The notes under the pieces were generated by a model that searched no databases, was not told the origin of the DNA, and worked only from the letters and a program-made list of their open reading frames with translations. A program made the position numbers and the translations under genes. From NCBI GenBank assembly GCA_002254285.1, contig NIUZ01000123.1:1-11043 (forward strand): a DNA stretch of 11,043 nucleotides, given 5' to 3'. Shown piece after piece: positions 1 through 6,350 of the stretch. How positions within the stretch are numbered: position 1 is the stretch's first letter; each line of letters opens with the position of its first letter. The stretch comes from Bacteroidetes bacterium 4572_112 (GTDB taxonomy: Bacteria > Bacteroidota > Bacteroidia > Bacteroidales > UBA1556).

Positions 1-539
1 AATATAAGTTCATGACCTTGCTCCTCAATCATTTCAAGTGTATAATCAAATAATGGTTCGTTATCAGTTTTGAAGTTGATAATAGCACCAGGCTTAAGTA
101 TTTTACGATAGTAATCCATAAAACGAGGACTAGTCAATCGCTTATTCACTTTCTTTGGTTGAGGATCAGGAAAAGTAATCCAAAGCTCATCAATTTCGTT
201 TTCACCAAAAATCATAGGAACCATTTGCACATGATTACGAATAAAGGCTACATTAGTCATTCCTTTATTAATAGAATCCGTACAACCACGCCACATACGA
301 GCACCTTTTATGTCCATACCTATGAAGTTGCGCTCAGGATATTTTTCTCCCAAGCCAACAGTATATTCACCTTTTCCACAGCCTACTTCCAAAGTAATTG
401 GATTCCCATTCTCAAAAAAGCTTGAGTCCCATTTTCCTTTCATTTCATAACCTGCTTGCAAATCGTGATACGAAGGTTGAAACATATTCTTATATGTTGC
501 ATTATCGGCAAAATGCGCTAATTTATTCTTTGATCCCAT
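1..539 (-). CDS. trmB: tRNA (guanine-N7-)-methyltransferase, 3' end cut by window edge
   Basis: Only the first 179 codons are in the window; the family is usually about 220-235 residues, so roughly the last fifth is missing. TrmB uses S-adenosylmethionine to make 7-methylguanosine at position 46 in the variable loop of tRNAs, in the cytoplasm. Visible: an N-terminus of the Bacteroidota TrmB type (MGSKNKLAHFADN), the SAM-binding motif EVGCGKG at residues 51-57, the acidic end of the second strand (GMDIKG, about 74-79), and the family hallmark FPDPQPKK at 123-130, which carries catalytic and tRNA-binding residues. The ATG at 539 fits the family N-terminus. It starts 21 bases after the stop of the SPOR gene and is the last visible gene of the minus-strand operon. 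No frameshift or missing motif is seen in this part. Confidence 0.95.
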   Translation of the reverse strand, partial: MGSKNKLAHFADNATYKNMFQPSYHDLQAGYEMKGKWDSSFFENGNPITLEVGCGKGEYTVGLGEKYPERNFIGMDIKGARMWRGCTDSINKGMTNVAFIRNHVQMVPMIFGENEIDELWITFPDPQPKKVNKRLTSPRFMDYYRKILKPGAIINFKTDNEPLFDYTLEMIEEQGHELI

Positions 540-560
540 CTTATTATCTAATAAACTTTC

Positions 561-1532
561 TTAATCTTCTATCAACTGCATCCACAGTTCCTTATTCTCT
601 TGCTGCGAAATCTTATTCATATACTGCTCTGCTTCAGCTTCATTCGCAAAGTTATTATAACATACACGAATAAGTCCACTTGGTGTTTTACCCTTAATAG
701 AAGCATTAGGGTATTCACCATTCTTAAGTTCCTTTAAATATCTATTGGCCTTATATTTGGATTTAAAACAGCCTGCCATAACATAATAATCACCCTTAGG
801 AGCTTCTATCTGTATTGCATCTACCTCTTCTGCTTCCACCTTTGGTTCTATCTCTTTAGCTTCATTAACTGCAACATCAGTTTGATTTATACTATCAGTA
901 TCATAAGTATCATTCTGTATTACTTCATCATCATTTACTTCTTTATCCTTTATTTCTTCTACAGGAGTATCAACCTCCACCAATTCAGTTTCATTACTAT
1001 CTGGCTTTAAGAATACAAAAGCAAGAATAATTGATGCTGCAACACCTGAAATAATTAGCCATAAAAGCATTTTGCTACTTCCTTTTTCCTCAACCACTTC
1101 TTTCTTTACAATAGGACTTGGTTCGGCAATATTTATAGGCTTTTGAACAAAACTAGGCATTCCAAAGAATTCTTTATCAAAAACGAAATCTTTGTCCTGA
1201 ACAAAAACAATATGTCCTTTTTCGTGCTTCGACAATGTTCCTAAATTTGCCAACTCAACCTTTTTGCCAGCCATCAGCTCAGTAATTATCTTTTTCGAAA
1301 AATTACTTATCGATAATGCAGCATCAGTGCTAGCAATAGATTTAGCAAGCATATCGTCCTTTGCATTTTTATCCAAATGAAAAGAAATAGCTTTTGATTT
1401 AGGAGAATAATTATGGCTTACAGGATGATGATAAGCTTTTTGTTCGCTAGCCTCAAAATATCCTAAACCACTAACAATTACTCTTTCGTTATCAAAAAGC
1501 AATTTACTAATATGTATACTTATATTTTGCAT
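561..1532 (-). CDS. HU-like domain, transmembrane helix and SPOR domain protein
   Basis: A 323-residue single-pass membrane protein of a type common in Bacteroidota. Residues 1 to about 125 look like the paired bacterial HU-CCDC81 domains: a helical start, then the turn SGLGYFEA near 21-28 and a second similar turn LANLGTLSKHEKG near 94-106. One membrane helix follows at about 155-175 (MLLWLIISGVAASIILAFVF), then an acidic, Thr/Asn-rich linker (176-245) and a C-terminal SPOR domain (about 247-320, starting GDYYVMAGCFKSKYKANRYL). SPOR domains bind denuded septal peptidoglycan, so the C-terminus should be periplasmic and the HU-like part cytoplasmic. Its start overlaps the kdsB stop by one base (TAATG), which suggests coupled translation. 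The family role is thought to be at the division septum; the ligand of the HU-like part is unknown. The domain order is seen; the function is inferred. Confidence 0.88.
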   Translation of the reverse strand: MQNISIHISKLLFDNERVIVSGLGYFEASEQKAYHHPVSHNYSPKSKAISFHLDKNAKDDMLAKSIASTDAALSISNFSKKIITELMAGKKVELANLGTLSKHEKGHIVFVQDKDFVFDKEFFGMPSFVQKPINIAEPSPIVKKEVVEEKGSSKMLLWLIISGVAASIILAFVFLKPDSNETELVEVDTPVEEIKDKEVNDDEVIQNDTYDTDSINQTDVAVNEAKEIEPKVEAEEVDAIQIEAPKGDYYVMAGCFKSKYKANRYLKELKNGEYPNASIKGKTPSGLIRVCYNNFANEAEAEQYMNKISQQENKELWMQLIED

Positions 1533-2260
1533 TATATACTTTTTATCTTGTTAAGGGCATTAATAATATCTTCGGGAGTATCTATTCCAAAACTATCATA
1601 AATAGTTTTGACGACACCAATAATATAATCATTCTCGAGCCAACGAAGCTGCTCTAAAGATTCGCTTTGCTCCAATGCAGATGGATTTAAACTCTCCAGC
1701 TCCAATAATACCTTAGTTTTGAAAGCATACATACCTATATGCTTATAGCGTATGGGAGAAACCTCATTACGATCAAATGGCAATGAATATCGTGAAAAGT
1801 ATAGAGCTTTATTATTATTACTCATAACCACTTTCACAGTATTTGCCGACTCAAGCTCATGCTCGTCTGTAATTTCCTTTGCCAATGTTGCAATATCAAA
1901 ATCTCCTGACGAGATTAAATTGCAAAGGTTTTCTATCTGTTCAGGATGCACAAAAGGTTCATCACCCTGAATATTGAGAACAAAGTCAAAACCATGTTTC
2001 TCTTTCTTTATTACTTCTGTTATCCTCTCGGTACCATTAGTATGACCAACCGAAGTCATCATTACATTTGCACCAAAGGCTTTACAATGCTCAAATATTC
2101 TATCATCATCAGTAGCCACAACAACTTTGTCCAAGGCCTGCACTTTTTGTGCTTGCTCATAAACTCGTTGTATCATGCTTATGCCATCAATATCGGCCAA
2201 AGGCTTACCAGGAAAGCGACTTGAATCGTATCGTGAAGGAATAATAGCTATTATAGACAT
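1532..2260 (-). CDS. kdsB: 3-deoxy-manno-octulosonate cytidylyltransferase (CMP-KDO synthetase)
   Basis: Activates KDO with CTP to give CMP-KDO and pyrophosphate, the donor for the inner core sugar of lipopolysaccharide; cytoplasmic, magnesium-dependent. At 242 residues it has the normal family length. Visible motifs: the nucleotide-binding start IIAIIPSRYDSSRFPGKPL (residues 3-21), VVVATDDDRI (46-55), the GHTNGTER segment (72-79), the metal-binding IQGDEP with D100 (97-102), the family signature LEQLRWLEN (202-210), and GIDTPEDI near the C-terminus (225-232), where D227 is the likely second metal ligand. The gene sits 7 bases after the kinase gene and overlaps the next start by one base, so it is co-transcribed. 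It indicates an LPS- or lipooligosaccharide-bearing Gram-negative. All key residues are present. Confidence 0.96.
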   Translation of the reverse strand: MSIIAIIPSRYDSSRFPGKPLADIDGISMIQRVYEQAQKVQALDKVVVATDDDRIFEHCKAFGANVMMTSVGHTNGTERITEVIKKEKHGFDFVLNIQGDEPFVHPEQIENLCNLISSGDFDIATLAKEITDEHELESANTVKVVMSNNNKALYFSRYSLPFDRNEVSPIRYKHIGMYAFKTKVLLELESLNPSALEQSESLEQLRWLENDYIIGVVKTIYDSFGIDTPEDIINALNKIKSI

Positions 2261-2267
2261 AGTAATA

Positions 2268-2882
2268 TTAGAATAATCCGTTTATTTCACCATTAATTTT
2301 TTCAATAATAAAACCTAAATCCTCAGGGTTATTAAAATAATCCAAATTATCGACATCAATAATCAATAGTTTACCTTCTTTATAACCATCAATCCATGTT
2401 TCGTAACGCTCGTTAAGGCTTTTAAGGTAATCTATACGAATAGAGTTTTCATAATCTCTACCTCTTTTCTGAATTTGGCTAACCAAGTTCGGAACCGAAG
2501 AACGAAGATAAATTAATAAGTCTGGCGCATCCACAAAAGAAGACATCAGCTCAAAAAGGGTTTCATAGTTCTCAAAATCGCGTGAAGGCATAAGACCCAT
2601 TTCGTGCAAATTGGGAGCAAAGATGTATGCATCTTCAAAAATTGTTCTATCCTGAATTACTGTTTTACCACTTTCACGGATATCCACAACCTGACGTAGG
2701 CGGCTATTTAAGAAATAAACCTGTAGATTAAAAGACCAACGTTGCATATCCTCATAAAAACTATTTAAATACGGATTTGTTTCAACATCCTCATAATGAG
2801 CTTCCCACTTAAAGTGTTTTGCCAATAAACGTGTTAGCGTAGTTTTTCCTGCTCCTATATTTCCAGCGATAGCAATATGCAT
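2268..2882 (-). CDS. Deoxynucleoside kinase (dNK/dGK-dCK family)
   Basis: Phosphorylates deoxynucleosides in the salvage pathway, in the cytoplasm; which base is preferred cannot be read from the sequence. At 204 residues it has the bacterial family length. Seen in order: P-loop GNIGAGKTT (residues 7-15); EDVETNPYL (31-39), whose glutamate is in the position of the catalytic base; the substrate-pocket helix FNLQVYFLNSR (51-61); the DRS-like motif QDRTIFED (77-84; here DRT); and the arginine-rich lid QKRGRDYE (138-145). It is the first gene of the minus-strand operon. The start at 2882 places the P-loop at the expected distance from the N-terminus. No ribosome binding site is visible, only the A-rich leader normal for this phylum. 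The operon carries salvage, LPS-sugar, septal and tRNA-modification genes, so it looks like a housekeeping cluster rather than one pathway. Confidence 0.93.
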   Translation of the reverse strand: MHIAIAGNIGAGKTTLTRLLAKHFKWEAHYEDVETNPYLNSFYEDMQRWSFNLQVYFLNSRLRQVVDIRESGKTVIQDRTIFEDAYIFAPNLHEMGLMPSRDFENYETLFELMSSFVDAPDLLIYLRSSVPNLVSQIQKRGRDYENSIRIDYLKSLNERYETWIDGYKEGKLLIIDVDNLDYFNNPEDLGFIIEKINGEINGLF

Positions 2883-2982
2883 ATTATTAAATGTATTATT
2901 GGGTTTGTATAATGATTTCTTTACTTTTATCTGTTTAATATCAATATCATAAATAGAATAAAATATTCATATCTGCACCGCA

Positions 2983-2990
2983 CAAAGGTA
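2983..2990 (-). promoter_or_regulatory. Predicted -7 box of the kinase-kdsB-SPOR-trmB operon
   Basis: On the minus strand this reads TACCTTTG, an exact match to the Bacteroidota -7 consensus TAnnTTTG. Transcription would begin near 2976 and give a leader of about 95 bases before the kinase start at 2882. No clear TTTG element is found about 20 bases further upstream, so the call rests on the -7 box and its position. Confidence 0.55.
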
Positions 2991-3124
2991 AAACAAATCC
3001 TTAAATATTTTGCCGATTTATTTCGAAGATTTTATCAATTATTTATACGCTTATATAATCGTTCTAATAATATAATTTTTATGATCAAAAAGATATACAT
3101 TTAATAGTATTGAATATTCGTAAA

Positions 3125-3139
3125 AGCTAATAATTAGCT
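3125..3139. repeat. Short palindrome AGCTAAT-A-ATTAGCT
   Basis: A perfect 7-bp inverted repeat around a single central base. An odd-centred dyad of this size fits a dimeric regulator site better than an RNA hairpin, because a one-base loop cannot fold. It lies about 135 bases upstream of the predicted kinase-operon -7 box. In AT-rich DNA a palindrome of this length can also arise by chance. Confidence 0.35.
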
Positions 3140-3281
3140 AAAAACTCCGCTTCATTAGTAAATATTATAGGTTTATTCATAAATAAATAATTATTTAAAA
3201 TTTATTTTACTCATAATTACTACATCATTATTAGCTGATTAACATTAATTTACGATACACTAAAGAGCAACACTTGGCTAT

Positions 3282-3324
3282 TTGGATGATATTTATCGGA
3301 AAATATCACATAAATATCATTTAA
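3282..3324 (+). repeat. Long inverted repeat, 11 perfect bp extended by G-U pairs
   Basis: ATGATATTTAT (3286-3296) is exactly complementary to ATAAATATCAT (3310-3320) around a 13-base loop. In a plus-strand RNA the stem grows to 15 pairs through two G-U pairs (3285/3321, 3284/3322) and two A-U pairs (3283/3323, 3282/3324). In a minus-strand RNA the G-U positions would be mismatches, so the repeat looks suited to plus-strand RNA. No U-tract follows, so it is not a terminator. No promoter could be assigned to it. Confidence 0.5.
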
Positions 3325-3340
3325 CGACCAAAGATTAGCA

Positions 3341-3439
3341 ATGAATACATCGTCTTATATGAAGAAAACGGAAAGCCTGTCAAGTTATTTACATTTCGTA
3401 TTTAACATAATCTTACAAATTAGTGGATTAGGTGTTTAA
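3341..3439 (+). CDS. Possible small protein of 32 residues
   Basis: An ATG-initiated ORF of 32 codons: a short polar start with two lysines (MNTSSYMKKTESLSSYL), then a hydrophobic end (HFVFNIILQISGLGV). A basic or polar start followed by a hydrophobic segment would suit a small membrane-associated peptide, but an ORF of this length is expected by chance in AT-rich DNA. It has an A/G-rich stretch upstream (aaagattagca), starts 16 bases after the long inverted repeat, and ends one base before the -7 box of the predicted small RNA. I do not recognise the product. Confidence 0.2.
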   Translation: MNTSSYMKKTESLSSYLHFVFNIILQISGLGV

Positions 3440-3447
3440 TAATTTTG
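3440..3447 (+). promoter_or_regulatory. Predicted -7 box of the small RNA
   Basis: TAATTTTG matches TAnnTTTG exactly. No clear TTTG lies 19-21 bases upstream; the nearest resemblance, TTAG at 3420-3423, is weak. Transcription from here would start around 3451-3454. The call is supported mainly by the terminator about 130 bases downstream. Confidence 0.45.
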
Positions 3448-3451
3448 TTTT

Positions 3452-3585
3452 ACTAAGATTAGCTCAAACGAATTGTAATTGTTTCATATTGTGTGTGTAT
3501 ATTCTGAAATAAATTACAAAACTTGAATATGGCTTTTCGTTTTAAGCTTATTGACCTGCAATAACCCATGTTGCAGGTTTTTTTT
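3452..3585 (+). ncRNA. Predicted stand-alone structured small RNA, about 130 nt
   Basis: A -7 box, a nested fold and an intrinsic terminator lie in order with no gene that needs them. The 5' arm pairs as follows: AGCT (3461-3464) with AGCT (3545-3548); after a 1x2 internal loop, AAACGAA (3466-3472) with TTCGTTT (3536-3542); directly stacked, TTGTAATT (3473-3480) with AATTACAA (3512-3519); then TTTCA (3482-3486) with TGAAA (3505-3509), closing an 18-base GU-rich loop. One 16-base bulge (3520-3535) lies on the 3' side. The result is one long rod followed by the terminator hairpin. The shape recalls 6S RNA, but it is short for that family and I see no recognised conserved core, so the family is open. 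It is independent of ahcY, because a terminator lies between them. Confidence 0.55.
3554..3585 (+). terminator. Intrinsic terminator of the small RNA
   Basis: ACCTGCAA (3554-3561) and TTGCAGGT (3571-3578) form a perfect 8-bp stem around a 9-base loop, followed by a run of eight T (3578-3585, the first shared with the stem). It is oriented for plus-strand transcripts. No protein gene of ordinary size lies upstream on this strand, which is the main reason for calling a small RNA here. It could instead be an attenuator in a long ahcY leader, but a separate -7 box sits downstream of it. Confidence 0.85.
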
Positions 3586-3696
3586 GTTCCATAGAAATTC
3601 TTACAATATTTATATTATTAAATATCAACTAATTACAACTTAACAAACAAATATTATAATGTACAAAAGCGTATTCATTATTTGTATATTTTTCAT

Positions 3697-3704
3697 TACT
3701 TTTG
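3697..3704 (+). promoter_or_regulatory. Predicted -7 box of ahcY
   Basis: TACTTTTG matches TAnnTTTG exactly. A TTTG lies at 3681-3684, but the 12-base gap is shorter than the usual spacing of about 20, so the upstream element is uncertain. The start would be near 3711, giving a leader of about 37 bases, too short for a riboswitch. Confidence 0.5.
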
Positions 3705-3747
3705 CAATCGATTTTTTTGAGACAACAAACATATAAACTATAAATAA

Positions 3748-5157
3748 ATGTCAAACACAGACTACAAAATTGCGGATATCAGCCTAGCTGATTGGGGCAG
3801 AAAAGAGATTGAGATAGCTGAGCAAGAGATGCCTGGCTTAATGTCAATTAGAGAAAAAAGAAGCAAAGACAAGCCATTAAACGGAGTACGAATAATGGGT
3901 TCTTTACATATGACTATTCAAACTGCTGTACTTATTGAGACTTTAGTTGACCTAGGAGCAGATGTAAGATGGGCAAGTTGTAATATATTTTCGACACAAG
4001 ATCATGCAGCAGCAGCAATAGCAGCAGCAGGTGTTCCTGTTTTCGCTTGGAAAGGCGAAACATTGGAAGAGTACTGGTGGTGTACAAACCAGGCACTTAA
4101 ATTCCCTGAGGGAAAAGGTCCTGAGCTAATTGTTGATGATGGTGGAGATGCTACAGCACTAATTCATAAAGGATTTGCAGCTGAAAAGGATGCTACTACA
4201 TTGGATATTAAAGCAGACAGCATTGAGGAAGAAGAAATTCTAAAACTATTACGCGCTACTCTTAAGGAAGATAATAAGAGATGGCACCGTACTGTTGAAG
4301 ATTGGAAAGGTGTTTCTGAGGAAACTACTACTGGTGTTCACCGTTTATACCAAATGTTCGAAAGCAAAGAGTTATTAGTTCCTTCAATTAATGTTAACGA
4401 TTCTGTTACTAAATCTAAATTTGATAACCTATATGGCTGTCGCGAGAGTTTAGCTGATGGTATTAAGCGCGCTACTGATGTAATGATAGCAGGAAAAGTT
4501 GTTGTTGTTGCTGGTTATGGTGATGTTGGTAAAGGTTCTGCTCACTCTATGCGCTCTTATGGTGCTCGTGTAATTGTAACCGAGATTGACCCAATTTGTG
4601 CTTTACAAGCCGCAATGGAAGGTTTTGAAGTTACTACAATGGAAGAAGCTGTTAAGGAAGGAAACATTTTTGTTACTACTACTGGTAATAAAGACGTAAT
4701 TACTGCTCAGCATATGGAATCTATGAATGATCAAGCTATTGTTTGTAATATTGGTCATTTCGATAACGAAATTCAGGTAGTACAGATGGAAGCAATTGCT
4801 GGTGTTCAGAAAATCAACATTAAGCCTCAGGTAGATGAGTATAAATTTGCTGACGGACATTCAATATTCTTATTGGCTGAAGGTCGCTTGGTGAACCTTG
4901 GTTGTGCTACTGGCCACCCATCGTTTGTAATGAGTAACTCTTTCACAAATCAAACCTTAGCTCAGATTGACCTTTGGGAGAAGAAAGATGAGTACGAAGT
5001 TGGAGTATATCGCTTGCCTAAGTATTTAGATGAAGAAGTAGCACGTCTACACCTTGCTAAGATTGGTGTTAACTTAAGTACTCTTTCAAAAGAACAAGCA
5101 GATTATATCGGAGTAAGTGTTGATGGTCCTTATAAGGCTGATCACTATAGATACTAA
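3748..5157 (+). CDS. ahcY: Adenosylhomocysteinase (S-adenosyl-L-homocysteine hydrolase)
   Basis: Reversibly splits S-adenosylhomocysteine into adenosine and homocysteine, clearing the inhibitory product of methyltransferases; cytoplasmic, NAD-bound, usually a tetramer. At 469 residues it is the longer bacterial form with the insert of about 40 residues before the NAD domain (roughly 145-185). Visible: substrate residues in GSLHMTIQT (51-59; H54, T56); IVDDGGD (128-134) with catalytic D130/D131; EETTTGVHRL (191-200); NDSVTKSKFDNLYG (217-230), where K222 and D226 match the catalytic Lys/Asp; the NAD loop AGYGDVGKGS (255-264); NIGHFDNE (334-341); and the C-terminal KADHYRY tail (463-469) that reaches the neighbouring subunit's NAD. 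The leader is A-rich without a Shine-Dalgarno sequence. It is monocistronic: a promoter lies just upstream and a terminator just downstream. No key residue is missing. Confidence 0.98.
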   Translation: MSNTDYKIADISLADWGRKEIEIAEQEMPGLMSIREKRSKDKPLNGVRIMGSLHMTIQTAVLIETLVDLGADVRWASCNIFSTQDHAAAAIAAAGVPVFAWKGETLEEYWWCTNQALKFPEGKGPELIVDDGGDATALIHKGFAAEKDATTLDIKADSIEEEEILKLLRATLKEDNKRWHRTVEDWKGVSEETTTGVHRLYQMFESKELLVPSINVNDSVTKSKFDNLYGCRESLADGIKRATDVMIAGKVVVVAGYGDVGKGSAHSMRSYGARVIVTEIDPICALQAAMEGFEVTTMEEAVKEGNIFVTTTGNKDVITAQHMESMNDQAIVCNIGHFDNEIQVVQMEAIAGVQKINIKPQVDEYKFADGHSIFLLAEGRLVNLGCATGHPSFVMSNSFTNQTLAQIDLWEKKDEYEVGVYRLPKYLDEEVARLHLAKIGVNLSTLSKEQADYIGVSVDGPYKADHYRY

Positions 5158-5170
5158 GATATCAGAATAC

Positions 5171-5210
5171 AAAAAAGAGCTTTCAAATTAATTTTGGAAG
5201 CTCTTTTTTT
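5171..5210. terminator. Bidirectional terminator between ahcY and the exported-protein gene
   Basis: The arms AAAAAAGAGCTTTCAAA (5171-5187) and TTTTGGAAGCTCTTTTTTT (5193-5211 region) pair over about 16 bases with one G-U pair, flanked by A- and T-runs. It therefore works as a U-tailed hairpin in both directions. It serves ahcY on the plus strand and the convergent minus-strand gene, whose stop codon lies 27 bases away. Confidence 0.88.
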
Positions 5211-5236
5211 ATGCAGTAAATTTTGTTTCTTATGCC

Positions 5237-5803
5237 CTACTCTATCTTTATATCAAGTTCATAAGCAGCAACATCTGTTTCACTACCATAATCTATTACA
5301 CCTAGTATATTATAATTTCCTTTTGGCAAATCCTTAGGCAAGAAGAAAGGGACTTCTCTTTCGCCACCAGGCAAAATTGTAAACCCTCTATTCTTTACAA
5401 CTGTTTTCTCCCCTGTTTTCATATTTACAATATCCAAATATGCTGCACAATTAGCAATAGCATCGCCAACATTTGATGCTAGCAAAATCTCTATTTCCTT
5501 AAGCTCACCAGGAGCTACCTCAAAAAACGAGGGCGAAGCTGTAAGCCAATCGGCCATGCCATGCACATTTTCAACTGTATCAATTAAAGTTTTTCCATTG
5601 CGCCCAGGAGTACTAAAATTAGCAAAATTCACTGTGAAGGTTTGCGTTTTAGTCCCATTATTCATAACTCGTAATTTCTGACTCTTATAACTTCCTGGCG
5701 ACACATCAAAATATAAACGTGATGGAGATACTGATGCACTCTGCGCTTTTGAACTAAAAGCAAAGAAAACCAAGGCAATTAATATTAGTATACTTTTTCT
5801 CAT
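5237..5803 (-). CDS. Exported beta-sandwich (Ig-like) protein of unknown function
   Basis: 188 residues. It begins with a clear Sec signal peptide: basic MRK, a hydrophobic core SILILIALVFFAFSS, and a likely cut after KAQ or AQS near residue 21. No lipobox cysteine is present, so the mature protein is soluble in the periplasm or further exported. The mature part is rich in beta-strand patterns. It begins with SPSRLYFDVSPGSYKSQKLR (27-46), followed by VMNNGTKTQTFTV. That arrangement (residue run, PG turn, V-x-N-x-G) resembles the first strands of PapD-chaperone-like and DUF916-like Ig folds. Only one cysteine is present (about residue 118), so no disulfide. It is a single gene, convergent with ahcY and sharing its terminator; neighbours give no role. 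It could bind a surface or envelope partner; this is inference from the fold only. Confidence 0.75.
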   Translation of the reverse strand: MRKSILILIALVFFAFSSKAQSASVSPSRLYFDVSPGSYKSQKLRVMNNGTKTQTFTVNFANFSTPGRNGKTLIDTVENVHGMADWLTASPSFFEVAPGELKEIEILLASNVGDAIANCAAYLDIVNMKTGEKTVVKNRGFTILPGGEREVPFFLPKDLPKGNYNILGVIDYGSETDVAAYELDIKIE

Positions 5804-5892
5804 AATAATTAAAAATGAATTTGATATTTACTCTACAATTAAATTAATGTTACAATTTAATTTAAGCATGTTTAGAATATATAGTTGTTGGT

Positions 5893-5910
5893 AATACTAT
5901 GTCTAGTATT
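5893..5910. repeat. Inverted repeat AATACTA-TGTC-TAGTATT near a predicted start site
   Basis: A perfect 7-bp dyad with a 4-base loop. It falls at the predicted first bases of the exported-protein transcript (start near 5911, minus strand), so it could be a stabilising 5' hairpin of the leader or an operator at the start site. This depends on the promoter call being right. Confidence 0.4.
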
Positions 5911-5917
5911 TAAAAAG

Positions 5918-5925
5918 CAAATATA
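5918..5925 (-). promoter_or_regulatory. Possible -7 box of the exported-protein gene
   Basis: On the minus strand it reads TATATTTG, matching TAnnTTTG. It would give a leader of about 107 bases. In DNA this AT-rich such a match is expected by chance about once in the spacer, and no upstream TTTG element is visible. Confidence 0.3.
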
Positions 5926-6124
5926 ATATTTCTATTGATATTATTAATATTTAAATTTCAAAATAATACATTAAAAAGCTTGTCTATTTTCTATTAAAAA
6001 CAATAATCCCTAAAATAATGCATCTATAAAAGGATAATTACACCGAAATATATAAAAATTATTAAAAAAGCTTTCAATTATATGAAACTATATTAGGCTT
6101 TTATAAGTAGAACGTTAATTATTA

Positions 6125-6154
6125 TTGAAATTATTGTTTTAATAATCAGTTTTG
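6125..6154 (+). promoter_or_regulatory. Possible promoter of the signalling operon
   Basis: TTG at 6125-6127 is followed after 19 bases by CAgtTTTG at 6147-6154, one mismatch from TAnnTTTG. The spacing suits the Bacteroidota primary sigma factor. It would start near 6161 and leave a leader of about 190 bases. A small dyad TTTTGC-CTA-GCAAAA (6150-6164) overlaps the -7 box and the start site, so an operator there is possible. No better match was found closer to the first gene. Confidence 0.3.
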
Positions 6155-6350
6155 CCTAGCAAAATGCAGCATTTAAGTTGCACGTTGCCATAAGCATCAA
6201 ACATAATTTATTTTTATTAATAGCTTATTTTTAGATCATTACAGTCCAAAACATTATTAAAAAGCTATAAAATAGAGCAATAAAGTTTAAGAATAATGTC
6301 GTATATAATCAAAGTAACGGCTGATATCCTTAAACTTAACAGACAAATAT

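Larger units (their letters stand above)
2883..3747. other. AT-rich intergenic region between divergent genes
   Basis: 865 bases without a long gene, between the minus-strand kinase operon and ahcY. It holds the kinase-operon promoter, a 15-bp palindrome (3125-3139), a long inverted repeat (3282-3324), a possible 32-codon ORF (3341-3439), a predicted small RNA with terminator (about 3450-3585), and a likely ahcY promoter (3697-3704). I looked for the conserved cores of tmRNA, RNase P RNA and SRP RNA and for the GC-rich SAH riboswitch core, and saw none. The stretch 2991-3120 holds nothing I can name. Confidence 0.8.
5804..6350. other. AT-rich intergenic region between divergent genes
   Basis: 547 bases without a convincing gene, between the exported-protein gene (minus) and the signalling operon (plus). 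It is extremely AT-rich. It holds a possible -7 box on each strand, several small dyads (5893-5910, 6150-6164, and ATAGCTT at 6220-6226 with AAGCTAT at 6262-6268), and an imperfect tandem repeat ACAATTAAATTAA/ACAATTTAATTTAA (5835-5865). No tRNA or long ORF is seen. The dyads may be regulatory, but none is strong enough to name. Confidence 0.6.

Noticed and set aside
159..673. Two plus-strand ORFs opposite trmB and the SPOR gene
   Set aside because: They are antisense shadows of trmB and the SPOR-gene end, whose motifs are clear on the minus strand.
3529..3564. 11-codon ORF (MAFRFKLIDLQ) running into the terminator stem, like an attenuator leader peptide for ahcY
   Set aside because: It has no run of Met or Cys codons, no antiterminator partner was found, and ahcY has its own -7 box downstream.
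3586..3747. SAH or SAM riboswitch in the ahcY leader
   Set aside because: The predicted leader is only about 37 bases, and no conserved GC-rich SAH core or SAM-type fold is visible in the spacer.
4005..4032. GCA-rich triplet repeat in ahcY
   Set aside because: It encodes the alanine-rich segment after DH (HAAAAIAAAGV) that is conserved in the family, so it is coding constraint and not a microsatellite.
4603..4860. Minus-strand ORF of 85 codons inside ahcY
   Set aside because: It lies wholly within a highly conserved gene and its product has low-complexity, shadow-like composition.
5835..5865. Tandem repeat ACAATTAAATTAA/ACAATTTAATTTAA as a regulator site
   Set aside because: Only two imperfect AT-only copies in very AT-rich DNA; chance is likely.
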